Shown here: one piece after another, positions 44,996 to 55,143 of the stretch
Numbering within the stretch: position 1 is the first letter of the stretch
Layout: every line of letters starts with the position of its first letter
From: Stutzerimonas stutzeri
GTDB taxonomy: Bacteria > Pseudomonadota > Gammaproteobacteria > Pseudomonadales > Pseudomonadaceae
NCBI RefSeq assembly: GCF_013522825.1
Contig: NZ_JAAMQZ010000021.1
Coordinates: forward strand, 1-64,000
Direction of reading: 5' to 3'
DNA length: 64,000 bases
The notes under the pieces: generated by a model
Told to the model about the DNA's origin: nothing
What the model saw: only the letters and a program-made list of their open reading frames with translations
The model's database searches: none
Position numbers and translations under genes: made by a program

Positions 44996-45556
44996 ATGAC
45001 CGAAGAGCTGCAGCACGACGGCGAAGATCAGCCCCATCTGCTGCTGGTGGATGATGACCCGACCTTTACCCGTGTCATGGCGCGTGCCATGAGTCGTCGG
45101 GGGTTGCACGTCAGCATCGCCGGTTCGGCAGAGGAAGGACTGGAGATGGCCCGGCAGGAAACGCCCGATTACGCGGTGCTGGACCTCAAGATGGAAGGTG
45201 ACTCGGGGCTGGTGCTGCTGCCCAAGCTGCTGGAACTGGACCCGGAAATGAAGGTGCTGATCCTGACCGGCTATTCGAGTATCGCCACGGCGGTCGAAGC
45301 CATCAAACGTGGTGCCTGCAACTACCTGTGCAAGCCCGCCGATGCCGATGATGTTCTGGCTGCATTGCTCTCTCGGCATGCCGATCTGGACACGCTGGTC
45401 CCGGAGAACCCGATGTCGGTGGATCGCCTGCAGTGGGAACACATCCAGCGCGTGCTGGGCGAGCATGACGGCAATATTTCCGCCACCGCCCGTGCGCTGG
45501 GCATGCATCGGCGTACCCTGCAGCGTAAGCTGCAGAAAAGGCCTGTAAGACGCTAG
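44996..45556 (+). CDS. roxR: Redox response regulator RoxR (RegA/PrrA family)
   Basis: A 186-residue regulator. The receiver domain has the acidic pocket (VDDD, 18-21), the phosphorylated D63 in VLDLKMEGDSG, T90 in LTGYSS and K113 in YLCKPAD. A short linker leads to a Fis-type helix-turn-helix (GEHDGNISATARALGMHRRTLQRKL). This compact layout is that of RegA/PrrA/RoxR. It starts 34 bases after roxS with GAGG nine bases before the ATG, so the pair forms one operon. Expected targets are respiratory oxidase and carbon/energy genes, none of which are in this window. Confidence 0.95.
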   Translation: MTEELQHDGEDQPHLLLVDDDPTFTRVMARAMSRRGLHVSIAGSAEEGLEMARQETPDYAVLDLKMEGDSGLVLLPKLLELDPEMKVLILTGYSSIATAVEAIKRGACNYLCKPADADDVLAALLSRHADLDTLVPENPMSVDRLQWEHIQRVLGEHDGNISATARALGMHRRTLQRKLQKRPVRR

Positions 45557-45750
45557 CCTGATCGTCGGGTTATGCCTTTGCAGGTCGGATTACGCTTCAC
45601 CAACCCGACGAGCGATCTCCGGTCTTCTGATCGTCGGATTACGCCTGCGGCTAATTCGACCTACGAAAGCGGGCTCTGCGCTGTGTAGGTCGGGTTAGGC
45701 TTTACCAACCCGACGAGCGACTTTCAGCCTCCCACACTCCGAGCCCATCC
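45557..45750. repeat. Composite cluster of REP palindromes
   Basis: The whole 194-base gap is made of REP units in alternating orientation: GGTCGGATTACGCTTCACCA (45583), CGTCGGATTACGCCTGCGGC (45632), AATTCGACCTACGAAAGC, and GTAGGTCGGGTTAGGCTTTA (45684), with ACCAACCCGACGAGCGA twice (45599 and 45705). No gene is seen. Confidence 0.8.
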
Positions 45751-46692
45751 ATGCCTTCCCTTGTCGTTCAGACGCTGAGCGTTACCGCTCCGGTATTCGC
45801 AATGCTCTTCCTCGGCGTCGTGCTCAGGCGTATCGGCTGGATCGACAGCGCCTTTATCGGCAGCGCCTCGACGCTGGTGTTCAAGGGGTGCATGCCGACG
45901 CTGCTGTTTCTGTCGATTCTTCAGGCCGACCTCAGCGCTGCATTGCAGCCGGCGCTGATCGGCTATTTCGTGCTGGCCAATATCGCCAGCTTCGCACTCG
46001 CCTGGGTCTGGGCGTTGTGGCGTTGCCCGCAGGCCGATCGTGGCGTGTATGTGCAGGGGGCATTTCGCGGCAACAACGGCATCGTTGGGCTGGCACTGGC
46101 GAGCAGCCTGTATGGCGATTACGGACTGTCGCTGGGCAGCGTGCTCGCCGGCGTGGTGATCATCATCTACAACACGCTCTCGGTGGTCGTGCTGGCCATC
46201 TACAGCCCCGGCGGCAACAGCAGCCTGCGCTCGGTGTGCCTGAGCATTCTGCGCAATCCCTTGATTATCGGTGTGGCGACGGCGATTCCCTTTGCTTATT
46301 GGCAGGTGACGCTACCGGACTGGCTGCTGACCTCAGCGGGCTATTTTGCCCAGTTGAGCCTGCCGCTGGCGCTGATCTGCATCGGTGGGACCCTGTCGCT
46401 GAGCGCGCTACGGGAAAGCAGTGGCACGGCGATCAGTGCCAGCCTGATGAAGATGATCTGGTTGCCGCTACTGGCCACGCTCGGTGCCTGGCTGTGGGGG
46501 TTTCGCGGAGCCGAGCTGGGCATCCTCTTCCTTTACTTCGCCAGCCCCACGGCGGCGGCGAGTTTCGTCATGGCGCGCGCGGTCAACTCCAACTACCGCC
46601 TGGCGGCGACCATCATCGTGATCACCACGCTGTTTTCGGCGCTCACCATCAATGCGGGTTTGCTGTTGCTGAGCGGGTTGGGCTGGCTTTGA
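45751..46692 (+). CDS. AEC (auxin efflux carrier) family transporter
   Basis: A 313-residue membrane protein with about ten helices in two inverted halves. Family signs are AMLFLGVVLRRIGWID near the start, the helix break VYVQGAFRGNNGIVGLALA, and FASPTAAASFVMARAVN in the second half. Bacterial members carry malate, malonate or other carboxylates, or unknown substrates. It is transcribed alone; its stop lies three bases from the end of the converging antiporter gene. The ATG has GAG nine bases upstream. The long REP cluster before it may contain its promoter. Confidence 0.88.
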   Translation: MPSLVVQTLSVTAPVFAMLFLGVVLRRIGWIDSAFIGSASTLVFKGCMPTLLFLSILQADLSAALQPALIGYFVLANIASFALAWVWALWRCPQADRGVYVQGAFRGNNGIVGLALASSLYGDYGLSLGSVLAGVVIIIYNTLSVVVLAIYSPGGNSSLRSVCLSILRNPLIIGVATAIPFAYWQVTLPDWLLTSAGYFAQLSLPLALICIGGTLSLSALRESSGTAISASLMKMIWLPLLATLGAWLWGFRGAELGILFLYFASPTAAASFVMARAVNSNYRLAATIIVITTLFSALTINAGLLLLSGLGWL

Positions 46693-46695
46693 AAA

Positions 46696-47778
46696 CTATT
46701 GCCTTTTCCAGGCCCGCCCGGCGATGACGATCAGGGTGATGGCGGTCAGCGGCAGGGCATAGCCGAGTATCGCGTCGCCGAAGGTTTCGGCAAATGGTCG
46801 TCCGGTGCTGCTCATCACCAGATACAGCGTGTAGGCGATGTAATAGGCGAGAAGCAGCAGGCCTTCCCAGCGATTGATGGTATAGCCGGCAAAGAAGATC
46901 GGCAGACAGGCCACGGCCACTGCGATCATCACCGGGAAGTCGAAGGCCAGTGCATTGGACGACACGGCAATTGCCTGCGGCGAGACGAGCGAGGCGAGGC
47001 CCAGCACGCAGAGCAGGTTGAAGATGTTGCTGCCGACGATGTTGCCCACTGCGATGTCACGCTCGCCGCGCAAGGCCGCCATGATCGAAGTGGCCAGCTC
47101 CGGCAGTGAAGTGCCGATGGCGATTACGGTGAGGCCGATGACCAGTTCCGACAAGCCGAGCGCACGCGCCAGCGCGACGGCACCCTCGACCAGAAAGTTG
47201 GAACCCACGACCAGCAGCACCAGGCCGGCGATCACCAGGCCGGCATTGATAAGCCCGGCATGGGGTTTGGCCGGCTCGTCGAGACCGAACTCCTTGGCGA
47301 ACTCGTCATCGGCATCGGCTGCGTTCTCGCGGCGGCTGCTGATGACCAGGAACAGCGTGTAGATCACCACTGCGCTGAACAGGATGGTGCCATCGATACG
47401 GCTGAGCTCGCCATCCCAGGCCAGGCCGAAGGTGACCAGGCTGGCGCCGATCATGATCGGCACGTCGAGGCGGATCAGCTGGCGCGACACTACCAGCGGC
47501 GCGACCAGCGCGGTCAGACCGAGAATCAGCAGCACGTTGGCGATGTTGCTGCCGACCACGTTGCCGATGGCGATATCGCCACTGCCGTTCAGGGCGGCCT
47601 GCACGCTGACGGCGGTTTCCGGCGCGCTGGTGCCGAAGGCGACCACGGTCAGGCCGATGACCAGCGGTGAAATGCCGAACTGGGCCGCGAGTTTGGCGGC
47701 ACCGCGCACCAGTACCTCCGCACCGGCAACGAGCAGCACCAGGCCGGCTAGAAGGTAGACGAAAGTCATCAGGGTCAC
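46696..47778 (-). CDS. Calcium/sodium antiporter, second of a tandem pair
   Basis: A 360-residue NCX/YrbG-type exchanger with ten or so membrane helices and the two ion-binding alpha repeats: VAFGTSAPETAVSVQAAL with GNVVGSNIANV in the first half, and IAIGTSLPELATSIMAAL with GNIVGSNIFN in the second. An acidic cytoplasmic loop (NAADADDEFAKEFGLDEP) separates them. The start is GTG at 47778, with GGAG nine bases upstream; the paralogue begins MSLVTFAYL and this one MTLMTFVYL, which supports the GTG over an ATG three codons later. It follows its paralogue by 37 bases. Confidence 0.92.
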   Translation of the reverse strand: MTLMTFVYLLAGLVLLVAGAEVLVRGAAKLAAQFGISPLVIGLTVVAFGTSAPETAVSVQAALNGSGDIAIGNVVGSNIANVLLILGLTALVAPLVVSRQLIRLDVPIMIGASLVTFGLAWDGELSRIDGTILFSAVVIYTLFLVISSRRENAADADDEFAKEFGLDEPAKPHAGLINAGLVIAGLVLLVVGSNFLVEGAVALARALGLSELVIGLTVIAIGTSLPELATSIMAALRGERDIAVGNIVGSNIFNLLCVLGLASLVSPQAIAVSSNALAFDFPVMIAVAVACLPIFFAGYTINRWEGLLLLAYYIAYTLYLVMSSTGRPFAETFGDAILGYALPLTAITLIVIAGRAWKRQ

Positions 47779-47815
47779 GATGTGGCGCTCCGCAAGGATA
47801 GAGAAAGAGAGAGGG

Positions 47816-48901
47816 TTAGCGCTGGCGTCGCCAGGCGCGCAGGAAGATCACCAAAAGCGTGACGGTCGTCAAGGGGAAAGCGAACCAGAGCATCGCATCG
47901 CGCAGCAGATCGATAGCGCCGAGGCCTGTTGCGAACATCACCAGGTAGAACGTATAGGCGATGTAATAGGCGAAGAACAGCAGGCCCTCCCAGCGGCGAA
48001 TGCAGTAGCCGGAGAAGAAAATCGGCAGGCAGGCGACGAACACAGCCAGCATTACCGGGAAATCGAACGACAGGGCATTGGGCGAAATGGACAGCCCTTC
48101 CGCGGATACTGCAGCGCCGGCGCCCAGGACGAGTAATAGATTGAAGATGCAGCTACCGACCACGTTGCCCACGGCAATGTCGCGCTCCCCTTTGATCACG
48201 GCCAGCACCGAAGTCGCCAGCTCCGGCATCGAGGTGCCGACTGCCACCACCGTAAGGCCGATGACCAGCTCCGAGAGGCCCAGTGCCCGGGCCAGGCCGA
48301 CGGCGCCTTCGATCAGCAGGTTCGAGCCGCCCACCAGCATGCCGAGGCCCAGCAGGATCAACAACAGCTGGAACACCCAGGCAAACGGCTTTTCGCCATC
48401 GGCAGGGCCGAACTCTGCGGCGAACTCGTCGTTCTCGGGGGCCTGCCTTTCTCTTTTGCCGGCGGCCACCAGAAACAGGGTATAGCCGATCAGGCAGGCG
48501 AGCAGCAGGATACCGTCCAGCCGACTGATGCTGCCATTGAAGGCCAGCCCATAGCAGAGCAGGCCGGCGCCGATCATCACCGGAACATCCAGGCGTATCA
48601 GCTGCCGGGACACCACCAGCGGTGCGATCAGAGCGGACAGGCCGAGGATCAGCAGAATATTGGCAATGTTGCTGCCGATCACGTTGCCTACTGCGATATC
48701 ACCGCTGCCGCCGAGTGAAGCCTGCACGCTGACGGCTGTTTCCGGTGCGCTGGTGCCAAAGGCGACCACCGTCAGTCCGATGATCAACGGTGGAATGCCG
48801 AAACGGCCGGCCAGTCTGGCGGCGCCACGCACCAGCGCTTCGGCGCCGATCACCAATAGCACCAGGCCGCCGATCAGGTAGGCAAAGGTCACCAAGGACA
48901 T
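47816..48901 (-). CDS. Calcium/sodium antiporter, first of a tandem pair
   Basis: A 361-residue paralogue of the next gene, similar along its whole length. Alpha repeats are VAFGTSAPETAVSVQASL with GNVIGSNIANI, and VAVGTSMPELATSVLAVI with GNVVGSCIFN. The second repeat has cysteine where the neighbour has asparagine (GSCIFN versus GSNIFN), next to the ion path, so the two may differ in affinity or ion choice. The acidic loop is shorter and differs in sequence. The ATG at 48901 follows GGGAG at eight bases; the frame opens 12 codons earlier. It leads the two-gene unit. Confidence 0.92.
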   Translation of the reverse strand: MSLVTFAYLIGGLVLLVIGAEALVRGAARLAGRFGIPPLIIGLTVVAFGTSAPETAVSVQASLGGSGDIAVGNVIGSNIANILLILGLSALIAPLVVSRQLIRLDVPVMIGAGLLCYGLAFNGSISRLDGILLLACLIGYTLFLVAAGKRERQAPENDEFAAEFGPADGEKPFAWVFQLLLILLGLGMLVGGSNLLIEGAVGLARALGLSELVIGLTVVAVGTSMPELATSVLAVIKGERDIAVGNVVGSCIFNLLLVLGAGAAVSAEGLSISPNALSFDFPVMLAVFVACLPIFFSGYCIRRWEGLLFFAYYIAYTFYLVMFATGLGAIDLLRDAMLWFAFPLTTVTLLVIFLRAWRRQR

Positions 48902-48968
48902 GCGTACGCTCCCGTCATTGCTGAGGCCGCGCTGCATGTTGCCGTGGTGAGGGCAAGCGTAGGATCGG

Positions 48969-49373
48969 TCATGGGAGCGTTTCGATACGTACGCGGACCA
49001 CGCCGTGGTCCAGCATGTCCAGTTGTATTGCCGCCGCGCGCGAGACGTCGATGATGCGGCCGCGGCGGAATGGTCCGCGGTCGTTGATTCGCACCACTAC
49101 CTGTTTGCCGTTCTGCTCGTTGATTACGCGCACTCGCGTCCCGAATGGCAGGCTGCGATGAGCCGCAACCAGTGCATTCTGATCATGGATCTCGCCGCTC
49201 GCCGTACGTTTGCCGTGGTGCAAACGAGCATAGTAGGACGCCTTGCCGCTCTGGCTGAAGCGATCCTGCACGGCAGGTGGCGCTTTGGATGGCTGGGTCG
49301 GCTGGCGTTCGGCGCAACCGCTGGCCAATAGCACCAGAAGCAGTAGGACGGTAATAAAGCGTGTCAGTTGCAT
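48969..49373 (-). CDS. RlpA-like double-psi beta-barrel lipoprotein
   Basis: A 134-residue lipoprotein (lipobox cysteine C20, LLASGC) with a double-psi beta-barrel: GKASYYARLHHGKRTASGE, NALVAAHRSLPFGTRVRV and VRINDRGPFRRGRIIDVS. RlpA proteins cleave naked glycan strands at the septum; the family's catalytic Asp and His lie in the positions seen here as D (HDQNALVAAH) and H. It lacks the SPOR domain of full-length RlpA, so it is a short paralogue whose septal targeting is doubtful. The ATG at 49373 follows AAGGA at six bases. Confidence 0.88.
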   Translation of the reverse strand: MQLTRFITVLLLLVLLASGCAERQPTQPSKAPPAVQDRFSQSGKASYYARLHHGKRTASGEIHDQNALVAAHRSLPFGTRVRVINEQNGKQVVVRINDRGPFRRGRIIDVSRAAAIQLDMLDHGVVRVRIETLP

Positions 49374-49513
49374 GAAAATCCTTCCGTTGGTCGATCGCTG
49401 AGTCGGCGACGGCCCACGGCAGGTGTGGTGAAGCTCCGGCGGCGCCGAAAGCCGTGCTGCGGTCCTCTGCGCGGTTGCAGCGGGTGCCGCCGCGCAGAAG
49501 GCCATCGTTCAGC

Positions 49514-50962
49514 TTAGCCTTCGAGTTTCTGCTTCAGCAGTTGGTTCACCTGACCGGGGTTGGCCTTGCCCTTGGAGGCCTTCATGGCCTGGCCGACGAA
49601 GAAACCGAACATCTTGCCGCGCTTGGCTTCGTCACTGGCGCGGTACTGTTCGACCTGTTCGGCGTTGGCGGCCAGCACCTCGTCGAGCATCTTTTCGATA
49701 GCGCCGGCGTCGGTGACCTGCTTGAGGCCCTTCTTCTCGATGATCTCGTCGGCGCTGGCGCCTTCGCCGGCGGCCAGGGCCTCGAAGACCATCTTGGCGA
49801 GCTTGCCGCTGATGGTGTTGTCCCTGATGCGCAGGATCATGCCGCCCAGTTGCCCGGCTGACACCGGAGACTGCTCGATTTCCAGGCCTTCCCTGTTGAG
49901 CAGGCTGGACAGCTCGCCCATCACCCAGTTGGCCGCCAGCTTGGCGTCACCGCAGCTGGCGTTGACCTGTTCGAAATAGTCGGCCAGTTCGCGGCTGGCC
50001 GAGAGCACGCTGGCGTCGTAGGCGGACAGGCCGAACTCGCGCTCGAAACGCTCGCGCTTCTGCACCGGCAGCTCCGGCAGGCTGGCGCGCACTTCGTCGA
50101 GGAAGCTCTGCTCGATCACCACCGGCAGCAGGTCGGGGCAGGGGAAGTAGCGGTAGTCGTTGGCCTCTTCCTTGCTGCGCATGGAGCGCGTCTCGTCCTT
50201 GTTCGGATCGTACAGGCGGGTTTCCTGCACCACTTTGCCGCCGTCCTCGATCAGCTCGATCTGGCGCTGGACTTCGTGGTTGATGGCCTTTTCGATGAAG
50301 CGAAAGGAGTTGACGTTCTTGATCTCGGCGCGGGTGCCGAACGCGGCCTGGCCCTTGGGTCGTACCGAGACGTTGCAGTCGCAGCGCAGCGAGCCTTCGG
50401 CCATGTTGCCGTCGCAGATGCCCAGGTAGCGCACCAGCGAGTGCATGGCCTTGACGTAGGCCACGGCCTCCTTGGCGCTGCGGATGTCCGGCTCGGAAAC
50501 GATCTCCAGCAGCGGCGTGCCGGCACGGTTGAGGTCGATGCCGCTCATGCCGTGGAAGTCTTCGTGCAGGCTCTTGCCGGCATCCTCTTCCAGGTGCGCG
50601 CGGGTGATGCCGATGCGCTTGGTGGTGCCGTCTTCCAGTGTGATGTCGAGGAAGCCCTTGCCGACGATGGGGTGGTCCATCTGGCTGGTCTGGTAGCCCT
50701 TGGGCAGGTCCGGGTAGAAGTAGTTCTTGCGCGCGAAGACGTTCTGGCCGGCGATTTCGGCGTCGATGGCCAGGCCGAACTTGCAGGCCATGCGTACGGC
50801 TTCGGCATTGAGCACCGGCAGGGTGCCGGGCATGCCCAGATCGACCAGGCTGGCCTGGGTGTTGGGTTCGGCGCCGAAAGTGGTGGCGCTGCCGGAGAAG
50901 ATCTTCGACTGGGTGGCGAGCTGTGCGTGGATCTCAAGCCCGATGACGGTTTCCCATTGCAT
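49514..50962 (-). CDS. gatB: Aspartyl/glutamyl-tRNA amidotransferase subunit B
   Basis: A 482-residue GatB, which phosphorylates and amidates Glu-tRNA(Gln) or Asp-tRNA(Asn) with ammonia from GatA. Signs are [23 protein letters not shown], the cradle-domain [24 protein letters not shown] and a helical plus YqeY-type tail ending [10 protein letters not shown]. The ATG at 50962 follows GAGGAG at eight bases; a TTG two codons earlier is too close to that site. It is the last gene of gatC-gatA-gatB, 11 bases after gatA. Confidence 0.97.
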   Translation of the reverse strand: MQWETVIGLEIHAQLATQSKIFSGSATTFGAEPNTQASLVDLGMPGTLPVLNAEAVRMACKFGLAIDAEIAGQNVFARKNYFYPDLPKGYQTSQMDHPIVGKGFLDITLEDGTTKRIGITRAHLEEDAGKSLHEDFHGMSGIDLNRAGTPLLEIVSEPDIRSAKEAVAYVKAMHSLVRYLGICDGNMAEGSLRCDCNVSVRPKGQAAFGTRAEIKNVNSFRFIEKAINHEVQRQIELIEDGGKVVQETRLYDPNKDETRSMRSKEEANDYRYFPCPDLLPVVIEQSFLDEVRASLPELPVQKRERFEREFGLSAYDASVLSASRELADYFEQVNASCGDAKLAANWVMGELSSLLNREGLEIEQSPVSAGQLGGMILRIRDNTISGKLAKMVFEALAAGEGASADEIIEKKGLKQVTDAGAIEKMLDEVLAANAEQVEQYRASDEAKRGKMFGFFVGQAMKASKGKANPGQVNQLLKQKLEG

Positions 50963-50973
50963 CTTCAATCTCC

Positions 50974-52425
50974 TCAGAATCCGACCGGGGCGCGCTGGTG
51001 CCAGTCGGTGACTTGCTGATACTGATGCGCGATATTGAGCAGACGCGCCTCCTGGAAGTACGGTGCCAGCAACTGTACGCCCACCGGCAGGCCGTCGATG
51101 AAGCCGGCCGGCATGGACAGGCCGGGAATGCCGGCCAGGTTGGCGGTGATGGTGTAGATATCTTCCAGGTAGGCGGAAACCGGGTCCGCATTCTTCTCGC
51201 CGAGTTTCCAGGCCAGGTTCGGCGTGGTCGGACCGAGAATCACGTCCACCTCGTCGAAGGCGCTGACGAAGTCGTTCTTGATCAGCCGGCGAATCTGCTG
51301 GGCCTTGATGTAGTAGGCATCGTAGTAGCCGGCGGACAGCGCATAGGTGCCGACCATGATACGGCGCTTGACCTCGTCACCGAAACCTTCGGCGCGCGAG
51401 CGTTTGTAGAGGTCGTTGAGGTCCGTCGGTTTTTCGCAGCGGTAGCCGAAGCGCACGCCGTCGAAGCGCGACAGGTTGGAGCTGGCCTCGGCGGGTGCGA
51501 TCACATAATAGGACGGGATCGCGTGCTGCATGCTCGGCAGGCTGATGTCCTTTACCGTGGCGCCGAGCTTTTTCAGTTCGTCGACCACCGCCATCACCGC
51601 TTCGGCGATTTTCGGGTCCAGACCTGCACCGAAGTATTCCTTCGGCAGGCCGATGCGCAGGCCGGCGAGCGGCTGGCTCAGCGCGGCGAGGTAGTCATCC
51701 AGCGGCTGTTCGACACTGGTGGAGTCTTTCGGGTCGAAGCCGGCCATGGCAGACAGCAACAGGGCGCAGTCTTCGGCGGTGCGGGCCATGGGGCCGGCTT
51801 GGTCGAGGCTGGAGGCGTAGGCGACCATGCCCCAGCGCGAGACGCGACCATAGGTGGGCTTGAGGCCGGTGAGGTTGGTCAGCGCTGCCGGCTGGCGGAT
51901 CGAGCCGCCGGTGTCGGTGCCGGTGGCCGCCGGCAGCAGGCGTGCAGCAAGGGCCGCGGCGGAACCGCCGGAAGAGCCGCCCGGTACGCGGGAGAGGTCC
52001 CAGGGGTTCTTCACCGGGCCGTAATGACTGGATTCGTTGGCCGAGCCCATGGCGAACTCATCCATGTTCAGCTTGCCGAGGGTGACGGTGCCGGCAGCGG
52101 CGAGTTTTTCCACCACGGTGGCATCGTAGGGGGCGGCGAAGTTGTCGAGCATCTTCGAGCCGCAACTGGTGCGGATGCCCTGGGTGCAGAACAGGTCCTT
52201 GTGACCGATGGGCGCGCCGAGCAGCGGGCCGGCTTCACCCGCTGCGCGGCGGATATCGGCGGCTTTCGCTTGTTCAAGCGCCAATTCTTCGGTGACGGTA
52301 ATGAAGCTGTTGAGCTGCGGATCGAGCCGGGCGATGCGCGCCAGCAGGCTGCGTGTCAGCTCTTCGGAGGAGAAGTGCTTGCTGGCGAGGCTGCGAGCGA
52401 TCTCGGCGAGGGTCAGTTGATGCAT
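50974..52425 (-). CDS. gatA: Aspartyl/glutamyl-tRNA amidotransferase subunit A
   Basis: A 483-residue amidase that releases ammonia from glutamine for GatB. The catalytic Lys-cisSer-Ser triad is at K76 (IGHKDLF), S151 ([10 protein letters not shown]) and S175 ([10 protein letters not shown]). The frame includes a GTG and an ATG 18 and 15 bases upstream that overlap the gatC stop. I prefer the ATG at 52425 ([18 protein letters not shown]), which has AAGGA at seven bases and the family N-terminus. It is the middle gene of the operon, 14 bases after gatC. Confidence 0.97.
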   Translation of the reverse strand: MHQLTLAEIARSLASKHFSSEELTRSLLARIARLDPQLNSFITVTEELALEQAKAADIRRAAGEAGPLLGAPIGHKDLFCTQGIRTSCGSKMLDNFAAPYDATVVEKLAAAGTVTLGKLNMDEFAMGSANESSHYGPVKNPWDLSRVPGGSSGGSAAALAARLLPAATGTDTGGSIRQPAALTNLTGLKPTYGRVSRWGMVAYASSLDQAGPMARTAEDCALLLSAMAGFDPKDSTSVEQPLDDYLAALSQPLAGLRIGLPKEYFGAGLDPKIAEAVMAVVDELKKLGATVKDISLPSMQHAIPSYYVIAPAEASSNLSRFDGVRFGYRCEKPTDLNDLYKRSRAEGFGDEVKRRIMVGTYALSAGYYDAYYIKAQQIRRLIKNDFVSAFDEVDVILGPTTPNLAWKLGEKNADPVSAYLEDIYTITANLAGIPGLSMPAGFIDGLPVGVQLLAPYFQEARLLNIAHQYQQVTDWHQRAPVGF

Positions 52426-52439
52426 GTCGGTGTCCTTCA

Positions 52440-52727
52440 TCACTCGATCACCCGTGGGACCAGGTACAGGCCGTCTTCCACAGCCGGAGCGATGGCCTGG
52501 TAGGCGTCGCGCTGGTTGGTTTCGGTGACGTCATCGGCGCGCAGGCGCTGGTGGGTTTCCAGCGGATGAGCCAGCGGCGCGACGCCACGGGTATCGACAG
52601 CCTGCATGCGGTCAATCAGACCGAGGATATTGTTGAGGGTCTCGGTGGTGCGGGGCAGATCGGCCTCAGCCAGACCCAGGCGGGCCAGGTGAGCGATCTT
52701 TTCCACCTCGGAGCGTTCAATCGCCAT
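52440..52727 (-). CDS. gatC: Aspartyl/glutamyl-tRNA amidotransferase subunit C
   Basis: A 95-residue GatC, which wraps around the GatA-GatB interface. It has the typical start [19 protein letters not shown] and the end [11 protein letters not shown]. The ATG at 52727 follows GGAG at eight bases; a longer frame of 16 codons is unlikely. It opens the gatCAB operon, divergent from mreB across a 310-base gap. Confidence 0.96.
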   Translation of the reverse strand: MAIERSEVEKIAHLARLGLAEADLPRTTETLNNILGLIDRMQAVDTRGVAPLAHPLETHQRLRADDVTETNQRDAYQAIAPAVEDGLYLVPRVIE

Positions 52728-52963
52728 CGGGTTTCTCCAGCGCAAAGCGAATCGGATGCGACCTGCGTCAACCATCAGCGGTGCATGGGCAGCAGGGATG
52801 GGCCGCAGCAGTGGGCATAAAGCCCGGAAAAGCCGACAATGTTACATGCCCGCAGGATTTCCCGGTAGCATGGCTGCGGCTTGATGGTGTGCCGCTTGCA
52901 CACTGTGCCAGTCGCCTTTCACCGAATCGCCCATGTCTGGCCGGTCAGGCGTGGACGCGCGCC

Positions 52964-54075
<1,112 letters not shown>

Positions 54076-54099
54076 GCGACAGGCACCAGGTTCCAAGTG

Positions 54100-54135
54100 C
54101 AAGCCGAAAGCGGGGTCGGACCTGCTCTCGGCTTG
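54100..54135 (+). terminator. Attenuator-like hairpin between mreB and mreC
   Basis: CAAGCCGA and TCGGCTTG pair over eight bases, and the inner arms (AGCGGG with CCTGCT) add further pairs after one mismatch. It lies 24 bases after the mreB stop, with only a weak T run behind. Partial termination here would give more MreB than MreC and MreD. Confidence 0.5.
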
Positions 54136-54201
54136 TTGCGTTAAGTTGAAGCCTGCCACTGCGAGGATTCGCCGATCAAACCGCTATTTGCCAAGGGACC
54201 C

Positions 54202-55143
54202 ATGCTCGGAGTGCGCCTGCTGGTGCTTTCCGTGGTCTGTGTCGTGCTGATGGTGGTGGATGCTCGCTTCGATACGCTCAAGCCGGTGCGTAGTCAGATG
54301 GGGTTGGTGCTGACGCCCTTCTACTGGCTGGCCGATCTGCCGGTGCGCACCTGGCAGCGGGCCACCGAACAGCTCAGCAGCAGCACCAGCCTGGCGGCTG
54401 AAAACGAAAAGCTCAAGGCCGAAGCGCTGCTGATGCAGCGACGCCTGCAGAAGCTGGCCATGTTGACCGAGCAGAACGTGCGTTTGCGCGAGCTGCTCAA
54501 CTCCGCCGCTCTGGTCGATGACAAGGTGATCGTCGGCGAGCTGATCGGCCTCGATCCCAACCCCTTTACGCATCGCATCCTGATCGACAAGGGCGCACAG
54601 GATGGTGTGTTCGTCGGCCAGCCGGTGCTCGATGCCAGCGGGTTGATGGGCCAGGTCGTCGAAGTGATGCCATACGCCGCCAGGGTCCTGCTGCTTACGG
54701 ATGTCACCCACAGCATCCCGGTGCAGGTCAATCGCAATGGCCTGCGTGCGATTGCCGTGGGCACCGGCAGCCCCGATTATCTCGAGCTGCGCCATGTCGC
54801 CGAGACGGCCGATATCAAGGAAGGGGACCTTCTGGTCAGTTCCGGCCTGGGACAGCGTTTCCCCAGTGGCTATCCGGTCGCCCAGGTCACTGAAGTGGTG
54901 CGTGGCTCAGGGCAGCCATTTTCCATCGTTCGCGCAACGCCCACGGCGATGCTCAACCGCAGTCGCTACCTGCTGCTGGTCTTCAGCGATTCGCGCACGC
55001 CCGAGGAGCGCGCCACGGATGCCGCCGAAGCGCAGGTCACGGCGGATCGCGAAGCAGCGCATGCACAGCCCGATCCGGCTGCACCCGTAGCTGAGCCGGA
55101 AACGCCGGCAACCCCTCCGGCGAACACGGAGTCGCGACCATGA
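54202..55143 (+). CDS. mreC: Rod-shape-determining protein MreC
   Basis: A protein of about 313 residues with one membrane helix near the start (about 3-19), a periplasmic coiled coil (AAENEKLKAEALLMQRRLQK) and two beta domains with VIVGELIGLDPNPFTH, and a disordered proline/alanine-rich tail. MreC links MreB and MreD to PBP2. The ATG at 54202 is the first canonical start, but AAGGGA ends only three bases before it. The frame continues upstream and encodes IKPLFAKGP, which resembles the cytoplasmic tail I recall for pseudomonad MreC, with GAGGA seven bases before the ATC codon at 54175. The true start is therefore open. Confidence 0.9.
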   Translation: MLGVRLLVLSVVCVVLMVVDARFDTLKPVRSQMGLVLTPFYWLADLPVRTWQRATEQLSSSTSLAAENEKLKAEALLMQRRLQKLAMLTEQNVRLRELLNSAALVDDKVIVGELIGLDPNPFTHRILIDKGAQDGVFVGQPVLDASGLMGQVVEVMPYAARVLLLTDVTHSIPVQVNRNGLRAIAVGTGSPDYLELRHVAETADIKEGDLLVSSGLGQRFPSGYPVAQVTEVVRGSGQPFSIVRATPTAMLNRSRYLLLVFSDSRTPEERATDAAEAQVTADREAAHAQPDPAAPVAEPETPATPPANTESRP

